DNA from: Streptomyces sp. Je 1-369 | Lineage (GTDB): Bacteria > Actinomycetota > Actinomycetes > Streptomycetales > Streptomycetaceae | Direction of reading: 5' to 3' | NCBI RefSeq assembly: GCF_026810505.1 | Contig: NZ_CP101750.1 | Coordinates: 1,393,448 to 1,457,447 of the forward strand | Length of the DNA: 64,000 nucleotides | Shown here: positions 16,532-24,884 of the stretch, piece by piece | How the letters are laid out: each line of letters opens with the position of its first letter | Numbering within the stretch: the first letter of the stretch is position 1 | Position numbers and translations under genes: made by a program | Notes under the pieces: model-generated | What the model saw: the letters and a program-made list of their open reading frames with translations, nothing else | Told to the model about the DNA's origin: nothing | Databases searched by the model: none

Positions 16532-17269
16532 TCAGGTCTCACCCAACTCGCCCAGGGCGATGAGCTGTTCCGGTGTGACCCCGTCAGGGATCGGCACCGG
16601 CGCGGGTGTCCGCAGCGGCGGCTGCCACCCCTGCTCCGCGTCCCACGTCCGGACGACCCTCGCGGGCGCCCCGGCCACCACGGCGTGGTCGGGCACCTCC
16701 CCCCGGACCACCGCCCCGGCGGCGACCACCACGTTCCGGCCGATCCGCGCCCCCGGCAGGATCACCGCCCCGGTACCCACCCAGCACCCGGGCCCGATCT
16801 CCACCGGGTCCATCCGCGGCCACTGCTTGCCGATGGGCGTGTGCGGGTCGTCGTAGGAGTGGTTGGTGGAGGTGACGTACGCGTAGGGGCCGAAGTAGCA
16901 GTCGTCGCCGATGGAGACCGTCGTGTCCGCGATGACGTGGCTGCCCCGGCCGAGCACGACGCCGTTGCCGATGCGCAGGATCGGGTCGGGTCCGAGGTCG
17001 AGGTCGGGCATCATGCCCGCGGTGAGCGTGACGTGCTGGCCCACGATGCAGTGGTCGCCGATCCTGATCCACGGCTCCCCGAAGACCGTGCCCTGCGGGA
17101 ACGCGAGCTTCGTGCCCTCGCCGAGCGCCCCGAACCGCAGCCGCCCCGGGTGCGCGGCGGTCACCGCGCCCGTGCGCTGCACCCAGTCCCAGCCCGCGTG
17201 GACGGCGCGCTGCGCGATCCTGCGGGGCGCGGCGGCAAGGGATGAGAACGTGTTCCTGTTCTTCGGCAC
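16532..17269 (-). CDS. Hexapeptide-repeat acyltransferase (LbH/CapG-like)
   Basis: 245 residues, ATG 17269. Left-handed beta-helix built from [LIV]-G-x4 hexapeptides: WIRIGDHCIVGQHVTL, ILRIGNGVVLGRGSHV, VSIGDDCYFGPYAYV, then the catalytic-type loop TSTNHSYDD and VEIGPGCWVGTGAVILPGARIG. His in TSTNHSYDD is the usual general base of O-acetyltransferases such as galactoside or maltose acetyltransferase. The acceptor is unknown. Divergent from the next hexapeptide gene, 154 nt away. Confidence 0.82.
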   Translation of the reverse strand: MPKNRNTFSSLAAAPRRIAQRAVHAGWDWVQRTGAVTAAHPGRLRFGALGEGTKLAFPQGTVFGEPWIRIGDHCIVGQHVTLTAGMMPDLDLGPDPILRIGNGVVLGRGSHVIADTTVSIGDDCYFGPYAYVTSTNHSYDDPHTPIGKQWPRMDPVEIGPGCWVGTGAVILPGARIGRNVVVAAGAVVRGEVPDHAVVAGAPARVVRTWDAEQGWQPPLRTPAPVPIPDGVTPEQLIALGELGET

Positions 17270-17423
17270 GGGCTCACGTTACTCAGTGCCTCCACCCCTC
17301 GCAGGCCCCCGGCCTGTGATCTTCACCCCACACGGCGGCGCCCGCTCCCCCGTCCCGTACCGTGCCGTCAGGCGCGACGCGACACAGACGTCCACACGGA
17401 CGTACGGACAAGGGAGCGGACCG

Positions 17424-17957
17424 ATGGGCCACGAGGCACTCATCACCGGCATCGGCGGCAAGGACCCGAAGATCGACCAGGACGCGTTCACCGCGCCGAC
17501 GTCCGTCGTGATCGGCGAGGTGACCCTCCAGGCCGGGGCGAGCACCTGGTACGGCGCGGTCCTCCGCGCCGACTGCGGGCCCATCGTCGTGGGCGCCGAC
17601 AGCAACATCCAGGACAACTGCAGCCTGCACGTCGACCCGGGCTTCCCCATCAGCATCGGGGAGCGCGTCTCGGTCGGCCACAACGCCGTCCTGCACGGCT
17701 GCACCGTCGAGGACGACGCGCTGATCGGCATGGGCGCCACCGTCCTGAACGGCGCGGTGATCGGCGCCGGTTCGCTGGTGGCCGCCCAGGCGCTGGTGCC
17801 CCAGGGCATGCAGGTGCCCCCGGGCTCACTCGTCGCGGGCGTGCCCGCCAAGGTGCGCAGGCCGCTCACCGACGAGGAGCGCGAGGGCATCTCGCTCAAC
17901 GGAACGTTGTACGTGGAGCTGGCCAAGGCCCACCGCGACACGCACGCGGCGGGCTGA
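17424..17957 (+). CDS. Gamma-carbonic anhydrase-like protein
   Basis: 177 residues from ATG 17424. Left-handed beta-helix of the gamma-carbonic-anhydrase/PaaY/CaiE type: TWYGAVLRADCGPIVVG, NIQDNCSLHVD with its zinc His, then the paired His of RVSVGHNAVLHGCTVEDDALIGMGA, and VPPGSLVAGVPAKVRR. All three candidate metal ligands are present, so it may hydrate CO2 or act as a metal-binding thioesterase-like partner. It stands alone, converging with the DedA gene 16 nt away. Confidence 0.88.
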   Translation: MGHEALITGIGGKDPKIDQDAFTAPTSVVIGEVTLQAGASTWYGAVLRADCGPIVVGADSNIQDNCSLHVDPGFPISIGERVSVGHNAVLHGCTVEDDALIGMGATVLNGAVIGAGSLVAAQALVPQGMQVPPGSLVAGVPAKVRRPLTDEEREGISLNGTLYVELAKAHRDTHAAG

Positions 17958-17973
17958 CCGGGGAGGGAGAGGG

Positions 17974-18669
17974 TCAGTCGGCGGGGACGGGCTGCGGCTC
18001 GGCCGCCGAGGCCTGTGCCACCGGGGTACCGGCCGCCGCCGCTGCCGCCTCGGCCTCCGCCTCCGCCGCCACCTTCTTCGCCCGGCGCTTGACGAACAGC
18101 ATCGAGCCGACGCCGATGAGCACGGCGATGCCGAGTCCCACGTACGAGAACCGCTTCAGCCAGTCCTCGGCGACCACGCCGATGTAGTAGATGACGGCGG
18201 TGGTGCCGCCCGCCCAGACGATGCCGCCGAGGACGTTGGCGATCAGGAACTTCCAGTACGGCATGCGCAGAACACCCGCGAGCGGGCCCGCGAAGATGCG
18301 CAGGAGGGCGATGAAGCGGCCGAAGAAGACCGCCCACATGCCCCACTTCTGGAAGGACAGCTCGGCGGTCGCCACGTTCGCGGCGCCGAAGTGCTTGGGG
18401 AACTTCCGTTCCAGCCAGGCGAGGAGCGGCCTGCCGCCCTTGCGCCCGATGGCGTACCCGATGGAGTCGCCGATGATGGCGCCCGCGGTGGCGCACGCCC
18501 CGAGGATCACCGGGTTGATGTCACCGTGCTGGGAGGAGAGGAGCGCCGCCGAGACGAGGACGATCTCGCCGGGCAGCGGGATGCCCAGACTTTCGAGGCC
18601 GATGACGAGCCCCACCAGCGCGTAGATGCTGACGGCTGGTACCTGCTCCAGCCACTCCTGGACGTGCAA
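17974..18669 (-). CDS. DedA-family membrane protein
   Basis: 231 residues using TTG 18669, which has a GGAGGAACC ribosome site 8-12 nt before it; the open frame extends further but without a good start. DedA/SNARE-associated fold: GLVIGLESLGIPLPGEIVLVSAALL, the GDSIGYAIGR motif with its Asp, FFGRFIALLRIFAGPLAGVLRMPYWKF (the conserved R and G positions), and four to five membrane spans. Homologues recycle lipid carriers or translocate phospholipids across the membrane and affect envelope stability. The tail is Ala/Glu-rich and cytoplasmic. Confidence 0.88.
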   Translation of the reverse strand: MHVQEWLEQVPAVSIYALVGLVIGLESLGIPLPGEIVLVSAALLSSQHGDINPVILGACATAGAIIGDSIGYAIGRKGGRPLLAWLERKFPKHFGAANVATAELSFQKWGMWAVFFGRFIALLRIFAGPLAGVLRMPYWKFLIANVLGGIVWAGGTTAVIYYIGVVAEDWLKRFSYVGLGIAVLIGVGSMLFVKRRAKKVAAEAEAEAAAAAAGTPVAQASAAEPQPVPAD

Positions 18670-18757
18670 CGCCGGTTCCTCCCGTGTCGAGTGTGTGTGC
18701 CCGGCGTGCGCGCCTGCTCGGCCGCGCACGCACGCCGGGCAGCCTACCCGGACGGGA

Positions 18758-20362
18758 TCATCCGGCCGGTACGGCGTCCCAGAGGTCGCACCGGTGTGCG
18801 GCGTGCACCGTGGTGCTGATGCCGGTGCCGCCCTCGGAGGCGGTGCGCAGGGAGAGCAGCTGCCCGGGGCGTGTGCGCTGGTCGGGGGCGGCGGGCCCGC
18901 CGTCGGCGCGCGGCACGCCGGTGCGGATGAACGAACCCCAGTACTGGACCATCTGCCGGGCGAGCGCCCGCTGTTCCTTGTCGAGCGGCGAGGCGAGACC
19001 GAAGTGTTTGAAGAGGTACTGGACTTCGTTGACGTGGGTCGCGCCGAAGTCGAAGTCGGTGTCCAGCTCGCGCAGCGACGCGAAGGGCGGTGAGGTGCGG
19101 TCGGCGAACTCGTAGGCGTAGACGGGTCCGCGGTGTGCCAGGGCCGTGTTCATGCGCAGGGCCGTGCAGGCGAACATCCGGTCCCCGGTCGCCGCGCCGA
19201 ACGCGTGCGTGGGCGAGGCGTGCTCCGTGAGCGGGTACGCCTTCAGGACGCGCCTGCCCAGGTCGGGGCCGTACGCGTCGGTGACCGCGCCGGGGTACTG
19301 CTCGGCGGTGAGCGGGGCGCCCGCGCCGTCGAAGCGGGCGAAGGCGAAGAGGTTGCCTTCGTCGCTGTTGGCGCCGTTGAGCACGGGCACGCGGGCGGCG
19401 CCCCCGTTCTCGTACGCCTCGGCGGGCTGCGAGGGCAGGAAGGCGCCGCCGGTGACCGGGCCCCAGTCGAAGCCGGCCTGCGCGGCGAGGATGTCCTTAG
19501 CGGGCTTCCTCCGCAGACAGGCGAGGGCGGTGGCCGGTTCCGGGCAGCCCGCCTTTTTCGCGAAGGCCGCGCCGTCGCGGGCTGCCGGTTCGCGCTCGCG
19601 GGCCGCGCAGTCGCCGTACGCCCCGCTCTCCACGATGCCCGCGCGGTAGAGGCCGCGGGCGGTGGGCGCGGCGAGCAGGGTGCAGACGGATCGGCCGCCC
19701 GCGGACTCGCCCGCGATGGTGACGCGGTCCGCGTCGCCGCCGAACCGGCCGATGTTGGCGCGCACCCAGCGCAGTGCGGCCTGCTGGTCGAGCAGTCCGT
19801 AGTTGCCGGACACGCCGTCGGACGCTTCGTCGTCGAGACCCGCGGCGGCGAGGAACCCCATGGCTCCGAGGCGGTAGTTGACGGTGACGACGACGGTGCC
19901 GGTGGTGCGGGCGAAGGTATCGGGCACGATGTCCTCGCCCGCACCCGCGGTGAGTCCGCCGCCGTGCAGCCACACCATCACGGGGAGCTGCCGCTCGGCC
20001 TGCCCCCTGGGCGTATGGACGTTGAGGTCGAGGCAGTCCTCGGTGTGACTGGGGTTCTCGTACCCGGGGTCCCAACTCGCGTTCTGCACGCACCGGTTGC
20101 CGAAGGAGGTCGCTCGGCGCACCCCTTCCCAGGGCTTGGCGGGCCGGGGCTCCTTCCAGCGCAGGCTGCCGACGGGCTGCCGGGCATAGGGGATGCCGAG
20201 GAACTGCCGCCCTTCGTCGGTGGTTTCGCCCCGCACCCACCCGGCGTCGGTGCGCACCAACGCGCCGTCCGCGGCTCGCGCGGGGAGCGGGGCGAGGGAG
20301 GCCGCGGCGGCGGCCGCCAGGACGGCGACGACGGAGGCGGCGCGACGTATCCGGCTTCTCAT
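18758..20362 (-). CDS. Secreted type B carboxylesterase
   Basis: 534 residues from ATG 20362, overlapping the GH3 stop as ATGA. Sec signal peptide MRSRIRRAASVVAVLAAAAAASLAPLPARA with cleavage at the ARA site. Alpha/beta-hydrolase with GIPYARQP, EDCLDLNV, oxyanion WLHGGG, nucleophile S220 in IAGESAGG, Glu in GANSDEGNLF, and His in NEVQYLFKHFG region. It hydrolyses carboxylic esters outside the cell. Coupling to an exported GH3 glycosidase suggests joint deacylation and deglycosylation of a plant-type acylated glycoside; that is inference. Confidence 0.92.
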   Translation of the reverse strand: MRSRIRRAASVVAVLAAAAAASLAPLPARAADGALVRTDAGWVRGETTDEGRQFLGIPYARQPVGSLRWKEPRPAKPWEGVRRATSFGNRCVQNASWDPGYENPSHTEDCLDLNVHTPRGQAERQLPVMVWLHGGGLTAGAGEDIVPDTFARTTGTVVVTVNYRLGAMGFLAAAGLDDEASDGVSGNYGLLDQQAALRWVRANIGRFGGDADRVTIAGESAGGRSVCTLLAAPTARGLYRAGIVESGAYGDCAAREREPAARDGAAFAKKAGCPEPATALACLRRKPAKDILAAQAGFDWGPVTGGAFLPSQPAEAYENGGAARVPVLNGANSDEGNLFAFARFDGAGAPLTAEQYPGAVTDAYGPDLGRRVLKAYPLTEHASPTHAFGAATGDRMFACTALRMNTALAHRGPVYAYEFADRTSPPFASLRELDTDFDFGATHVNEVQYLFKHFGLASPLDKEQRALARQMVQYWGSFIRTGVPRADGGPAAPDQRTRPGQLLSLRTASEGGTGISTTVHAAHRCDLWDAVPAG

Positions 20363-22845
20363 GATCCGGCTCCCTTGATGACGGTGTCCGCGGAGAGCAT
20401 CAACTTCGATGCCGACGTGCCCACTTGAACAGCCCGCCGACCGGTTCCGAGGACCCAGTCGTGGCGTTCGGCGTCCCACGCCGACAGGGTCCTGCGGTCG
20501 ACGTGGACGGTCACGCGCCGCCGCTGCCCGGCGCGCAGCGCGACCCGTTCGTAGCCGCCGAGCACGCGCGCGGCCTGGTCCATCGCGAGGTCGGGCGAAG
20601 GACCGACGTACACCTGGGCGACGGTGATGCCGTCCCGCTTCCCGGTGTTGCGCACGGTGAAGGTCACGTCCAGGCCCCGGCCCACCGTGCGTACGGCCAG
20701 ATCCTGGTAGTCGAAGGTGGTGTACGAGAGTCCGTGCCCGAAGGGGAAGAGCGGCCGCACCCCTTCGGCGTCGTACCAGCGGTGGCCGACGAGGATGCCC
20801 TCCGAGTACTCCTCGACGCCGCCCACCCCCGGGTAACGGAGCGGGTTGCCCGCCATCGGGTGGTGGTCGTCGTCCACCGGGAAGGACTGGGTGAGCCGCC
20901 CGCCGGGGTCGCAGTCGCCGAACAGGACGGCGGCGGTGGCGGCCGCGCCCTCCTGGCCGGGGTAGTACATCTGCAGCACGGCGGCGGTCCGCTCCAGCCA
21001 CGGCATGGAGGTGGCCGACGACGTGTTGAGGACGACGGTGGTACGGGGGTTGGCTGCGGTCACCGCCCTGATCAGGTCCTCCTGATGGCCGGGGAGGGCG
21101 ATGGTCGTGCGGTCCTGGCCCTCGGTCGCGTCCTCGTACGCGAAGAGGACGACGCTGTGCGCGCCGCGCGCCGCCCGCGCCGCCGCGCCGACGTCCGCTC
21201 CGCGGGTGGCGCCGGTGACCCGGCGCAGCCGGAACGTCTGGCCCCGGTCGCCGCCCTTGGCCCTGATCCGCAGCCGGTGCCCGGCGCGGGTGAGGGGCAG
21301 CGTCGCCCGCCGCACGTTCAGCCCGTCGGGTGCGGTGGAGACGAGCCCGCCGGAGAAGAACTCGCCGACGCCCGGCTGCTTCGGGTAGAGCTCGACGCCG
21401 TCCAGCTCCACCTTGGGCCGCTCTCCCGAGTAGTGGATGACGAGCGTCCACTCGTCCGACTCGGCCGGGGTCAGTGTCCCGGCGTACGTCCACTCCTCGC
21501 CCGCGGCGACCCGCTGGCCCTCGGCGTCGAGGCCGGGGCTGAGCTCGCGCCGCGGAATCGCCTTGCCGTAGAGGTCCTCGCCCAGCGCGTACGTGACGTC
21601 GGCGTCGCGTCCGGCCCGTGCCCTGATGGCGTGGAGGGGGCTGTCCGCCCGGTCGGGGATGACATGGGCGCTGCCGCCGCCGCTGACGAAGGGGTAGCGG
21701 CCGGTGGGCCCGATGACGGCGATGTCGCGGGCGGCGCGCCCTCTCAGCGGCAGAGCGCCGTGGGCATTACGGAGCAGGGTGGCGCCCGCCTTGGCGACGT
21801 CGAGGGCGACCGCCGCCCCGGCCTTCGGATCACGCGACGGGCGGGGCGGCGCACTCCCGCCCAGCAGACCGAACCGTTCCATGACGCCGAGGACGCGGCG
21901 GACGGAGCGGTCGACGTGCGGCTCGGGAACGGTGCCGTTCCTGACGGCCTTCTTCAGGGCGGCGCCGAAATAGACGCCCTCGGGCATCTCCATGTCGAGC
22001 CCCGCGGCGAGGGCGGCGGCGGTGCTGTGCTGGGCGGACCAGTCGGTCATCACCCACCCCTCGAAGCCCCAGCGCTCCCGCAGGATGTCGCTGAGCAGCG
22101 TCCTGTTCTCGCAGGCGAAGGTGCCGTTGACCTTGTTGTACGCGCCCATGACGGCGCCGGTGCCCGCGGCGACGGCCGCCTCGAACCCGCGCAGCTCCGT
22201 CTCGTGCATGGTCCGCTCGTCGGCCCGCACGTCGACGGACATGCGGTCCTTCTCCTGGTTGTTCAGGGCGAAGTGCTTGACGGTGGCGATGAGCCCTTCG
22301 CCCTGGATGCCCTTGATCTCCGCGGACACCATGTCGGCGGCGAGCAGCGGGTCCTCGCCGAAGGTCTCGAAGTTGCGCCCCGCGTACGGGGTGCGGATCA
22401 GGTTGACCATCGGGGACAGCAGGACGTCCTGCTTCAGGGCGCGTCCTTCGCGGCCGATGACCTGGCCGTAGCGCCGGGCGAGTGCCGGGTCGAAGGCGGC
22501 GGCGAGCATGACGGGGGCGGGCAGGGCGGTGGCGCGGGCCGCGACGCGGACGCCCGCGGGCCCGTCGGCGAGCCGCAGCGGCGGGATGCCGAGCCGCGGC
22601 ACGCCGGGAACGTAACCCGCCTGGCCGAGGGCCTTGGGGTCGGTGGCGCCGTGCAGCAGGGAGATCTTCTCGTCGAGGGTGAGCCTGCCGACGAGGGACT
22701 CGACGCTGGGGCCCACGCCGGGGCCCTGTCTTTTCCGGGCGGCCGCGTGCGAGGGCACCGCCACTCCGGCGGTGGCCGCGGCGGCCACGGTGATCGCACC
22801 GCCGGCCAGCTTGAGAGCCGACCGCCGGGACACGGAACGGGACAT
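20359..22845 (-). CDS. Exported GH3 beta-glycosidase with PA14 insert
   Basis: 828 residues, ATG 22845. Twin-arginine signal SRRSALKLAGG followed by a hydrophobic stretch to SHA. GH3 barrel: LADGPAGVRV, GRNFETFGEDPLLAADM, KHFALNNQE, and nucleophile D268 in GWVMTDWSAQHS. The second alpha/beta domain is interrupted by a PA14-like beta-sandwich (EWTYAGTLTPAESDEWTLVIHYSG...), which in related beta-glucosidases shapes the +1 sugar site. A fibronectin III-like domain closes the protein (LDVTFTVRNTGKRDG). It removes terminal beta-linked sugars from oligosaccharides or glycosides. Tat export implies folding before secretion. Operon with the esterase; promoter at 22999-23027. Confidence 0.92.
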   Translation of the reverse strand: MSRSVSRRSALKLAGGAITVAAAATAGVAVPSHAAARKRQGPGVGPSVESLVGRLTLDEKISLLHGATDPKALGQAGYVPGVPRLGIPPLRLADGPAGVRVAARATALPAPVMLAAAFDPALARRYGQVIGREGRALKQDVLLSPMVNLIRTPYAGRNFETFGEDPLLAADMVSAEIKGIQGEGLIATVKHFALNNQEKDRMSVDVRADERTMHETELRGFEAAVAAGTGAVMGAYNKVNGTFACENRTLLSDILRERWGFEGWVMTDWSAQHSTAAALAAGLDMEMPEGVYFGAALKKAVRNGTVPEPHVDRSVRRVLGVMERFGLLGGSAPPRPSRDPKAGAAVALDVAKAGATLLRNAHGALPLRGRAARDIAVIGPTGRYPFVSGGGSAHVIPDRADSPLHAIRARAGRDADVTYALGEDLYGKAIPRRELSPGLDAEGQRVAAGEEWTYAGTLTPAESDEWTLVIHYSGERPKVELDGVELYPKQPGVGEFFSGGLVSTAPDGLNVRRATLPLTRAGHRLRIRAKGGDRGQTFRLRRVTGATRGADVGAAARAARGAHSVVLFAYEDATEGQDRTTIALPGHQEDLIRAVTAANPRTTVVLNTSSATSMPWLERTAAVLQMYYPGQEGAAATAAVLFGDCDPGGRLTQSFPVDDDHHPMAGNPLRYPGVGGVEEYSEGILVGHRWYDAEGVRPLFPFGHGLSYTTFDYQDLAVRTVGRGLDVTFTVRNTGKRDGITVAQVYVGPSPDLAMDQAARVLGGYERVALRAGQRRRVTVHVDRRTLSAWDAERHDWVLGTGRRAVQVGTSASKLMLSADTVIKGAGS

Positions 22846-22998
22846 GAGCCGTCACTTCCTTCTGTGTCTGGTGCGCGAACACGACTGTTCGAAACGAAGC
22901 GTGTACACGTGCCAATGGCGGGTCGTCGTTCGCCCTTTGAACGCACTATGCGACAGAAGGACTTGACGCGCCGTTAGACACCACGAGGGGCGGCGGGA

Positions 22999-23027
22999 AA
23001 ACTATGTCCGGGGATGACTCGTGTCAA
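22999..23027 (-). promoter_or_regulatory. Promoter of GH3-esterase operon
   Basis: On the minus strand TTGACA (23027-23022), a 17-nt spacer and TAGTTT (23004-22999) form a near-consensus vegetative promoter, leaving a leader of roughly 145 nt before the GH3 start. A 10-bp palindrome CGTGTACACG at 22900-22909 in that leader could be a repressor site. Confidence 0.65.
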
Positions 23028-23038
23028 TGAGTTGAACA

Positions 23039-23077
23039 AGGCCCGTGGTTGCGTCCTGGGGACACAACCACGGGCCT
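23039..23077 (-). terminator. Long hairpin terminator
   Basis: Perfect 13-bp inverted repeat AGGCCCGTGGTTG / CAACCACGGGCCT with a 13-nt loop, 145 nt beyond the thioesterase stop and just upstream of the GH3 promoter. It insulates the two minus-strand units. Confidence 0.75.
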
Positions 23078-23141
23078 GTGCGCATCCGTTCGAGTGAGCA
23101 GGGGTGCTCGGGCGGGGCTGGGTAGCGCGGCTGAGACTGGG

Positions 23142-23234
23142 TGGCCCGGCTGGGGCCGGGTGGCTCAGCTGGGGCCGGGTGGCTCAGCTGGGGCCGGGTG
23201 GCTCAGCTGGGGCCGGGTGGCTCAGCTGGGGTTG
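23142..23234. repeat. Tandem 19-bp repeat
   Basis: Unit TGGCTCAGCTGGGGCCGGG starts at 23142 (variant), 23161, 23180, 23199 and 23218 (partial). The last copy covers the stop codon of the thioesterase gene; because 19 is not a multiple of 3 the copies read in different frames. Confidence 0.9.
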
Positions 23235-23680
23235 TTGGGGCGCAGCGTCCACACCACCGTCATCTCGCCGGTGACGGCGCCGTCCTCGCGGCGGATCTCG
23301 ATCGCGACCGGGAACTCGGGGCGCTCGCCCGCGTCGAGTTCGGCGATCACGTCGGCGGCCGGGCGGCCGAGCGTGGCCGTCGCCGTCACGGGGCCCATGG
23401 CCAGCTTCTTGTACGCGATCTCGGCGCTGACGGCGAGCGGGACCGCCCGCGAGAGCTCCGCGCCGAACGCGGCGAGGACGATCGCCCCGCTCGCGGACTC
23501 GCCCAGCGTGAACATGGCGCCGGCGTGCGGTCCGCCGACGTGGTTGTGGTAGTCGCTCTGGTCGGGCAGGGCCACCACGGCCCTGCCCGGCGAGGTCTCC
23601 CGGAATTCGAGGTTCAGGGTCCGGGCCATCGGAACCGTGGCGGCGAGCATCTCGCCGATCGACATCTGGTCTGCGCTCAT
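23222..23680 (-). CDS. Hot-dog fold protein, DUF4442/PaaI-like thioesterase
   Basis: 152 residues from ATG 23680. Hot-dog fold: the central helix region HNHVGGPHAGAMFTLGESASGAIVLAAFG and the strand VSAEIAYKKLAMGPVTATATL match the DUF4442/acyl-CoA thioesterase group. Such proteins cleave acyl-CoA or acyl-carrier thioesters; the substrate is not evident. The gene ends inside a 19-bp tandem repeat. Monocistronic by spacing. Confidence 0.82.
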   Translation of the reverse strand: MSADQMSIGEMLAATVPMARTLNLEFRETSPGRAVVALPDQSDYHNHVGGPHAGAMFTLGESASGAIVLAAFGAELSRAVPLAVSAEIAYKKLAMGPVTATATLGRPAADVIAELDAGERPEFPVAIEIRREDGAVTGEMTVVWTLRPNNPS

Positions 23681-23761
23681 GGCCGCGATGTTACCCACGG
23701 GTAGCGTTCCTTGACCAGGACCTGTCCGCACGCAGATCACCGTCACCTATGGTTGACGCCC

Positions 23762-24811
23762 ATGTGGCATGGAGAGCAGTCACCCGGGGGCGGGCAGAAC
23801 CAGCAGGGTCAGAACCAGCCGGGCCAGAACCCGCAAGGTCAGAACCAGCCGGGCCAGACCCCGCAGGGGCAGAACCCGTACCAGCAGCCGGGCTACCAGC
23901 AGCCCAACCCCTACGGGCAGCAAGCCACGTGGAACGCCCCGACGATGCCCGGTGGCCCGCAGGGGCCGGCGCCCGAGCCCCCGCAAGGCGACAAGGGCAG
24001 CGGCGGCCGCACCAAGCTGATCGCCATGGTCGCCGCGGGCGCCGTCGTCGTCGCCGCGGGCGTCACCGGCGCCCTGCTGCTCGGCGGCGACAAGGACGAC
24101 TCCGCGAAGCCGGGCCCGGCGAAGTCCAGCGCCTCGCCGGACGCCACCGCTTCCGCTTCCGCCTCCGCCTCCGCCAACCCGCGCACCGGAGACGGCATGC
24201 CCGAGCCGACCGTTCCCGGCTGGAAGGTCGTCGTCAACCCCAAGCTCGGCATCGCGTTCGACGTGCCGCCCGAGTGGTCCCTCGAATCACGGGACTGGGC
24301 CGGCGGAGTCGTGGAGGACAAGGACGCCGAGGACGACACGGCACCGTTCCTCGCCGCCTACGCCGCCCCCGCCTACTTCAAGGAGAAGTGGTGCGTGAGC
24401 GACGACGACAAGGACGGCATCAAGGACGACACGGCCGTGGCGGCCGCGGGCACGCGCGGCGGGCGCGGCGTGAAGAGCACCGAGGGGGCCGCGCGGCACG
24501 ACGCGGTCAACTGGGTCTACGGCGTCTACACGCAGCCGGACCGGAAGAAGGTCACGATGGGGCCGACCGAGGTGTACACCACCGGGTCCGGCCTCAAGGG
24601 GACCCTGGTGACCGCGAGTTCAGCCGGTGCCGAGAAGCGGGGCAAGTGCGGCTCGGACGGCAAGGCCGCGGTGTTCGCCTTCAAGACGCCCGAGGGAGGG
24701 TTCGCCTCCTGGTCCTTCCACGGGGCGAAGGGCGTCAAGGACGAACTGCCGGACGAAACGGTTCGGGAGATCGTCGCGACGGTGCGTCTGTACGAGCCCG
24801 TCCAGGACTGA
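23762..24811 (+). CDS. Membrane-anchored Pro/Gln-rich protein, paralogue 1 of 3
   Basis: 349 residues from ATG 23762. Residues 1-75 are a cytoplasmic tail of GQNQPGQ/GYQQPNPY repeats. One membrane span (LIAMVAAGAVVVAAGVTGALLLGG) near residues 82-105 and an Ala/Ser linker follow. From about residue 150 comes a folded outer domain opening GWKVVVNPKLGIAFDVPPEW and carrying two conserved Cys (EKWC and RGKC), probably a disulfide. It closes with the pattern F-x-GAKGVKDELPDETV. No known family comes to mind; function unknown. TATGGT at 23748-23753 lies exactly 8 nt before the ATG and there is no ribosome-binding site, so the mRNA is probably leaderless. Confidence 0.85.
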   Translation: MWHGEQSPGGGQNQQGQNQPGQNPQGQNQPGQTPQGQNPYQQPGYQQPNPYGQQATWNAPTMPGGPQGPAPEPPQGDKGSGGRTKLIAMVAAGAVVVAAGVTGALLLGGDKDDSAKPGPAKSSASPDATASASASASANPRTGDGMPEPTVPGWKVVVNPKLGIAFDVPPEWSLESRDWAGGVVEDKDAEDDTAPFLAAYAAPAYFKEKWCVSDDDKDGIKDDTAVAAAGTRGGRGVKSTEGAARHDAVNWVYGVYTQPDRKKVTMGPTEVYTTGSGLKGTLVTASSAGAEKRGKCGSDGKAAVFAFKTPEGGFASWSFHGAKGVKDELPDETVREIVATVRLYEPVQD

Positions 24812-24884
24812 CCTCCGACGCGTCCCGGCCCGGACTCGGGGCCGTTGTGATCTTCCAGGACCGGTCCCCGTATCGTGTCCGGCC

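Noticed and set aside
20425..22977. 850-codon plus-strand open frame opposite the GH3 gene
   Set aside because: Antisense shadow of a strongly supported GH3 enzyme; no protein-like motifs.
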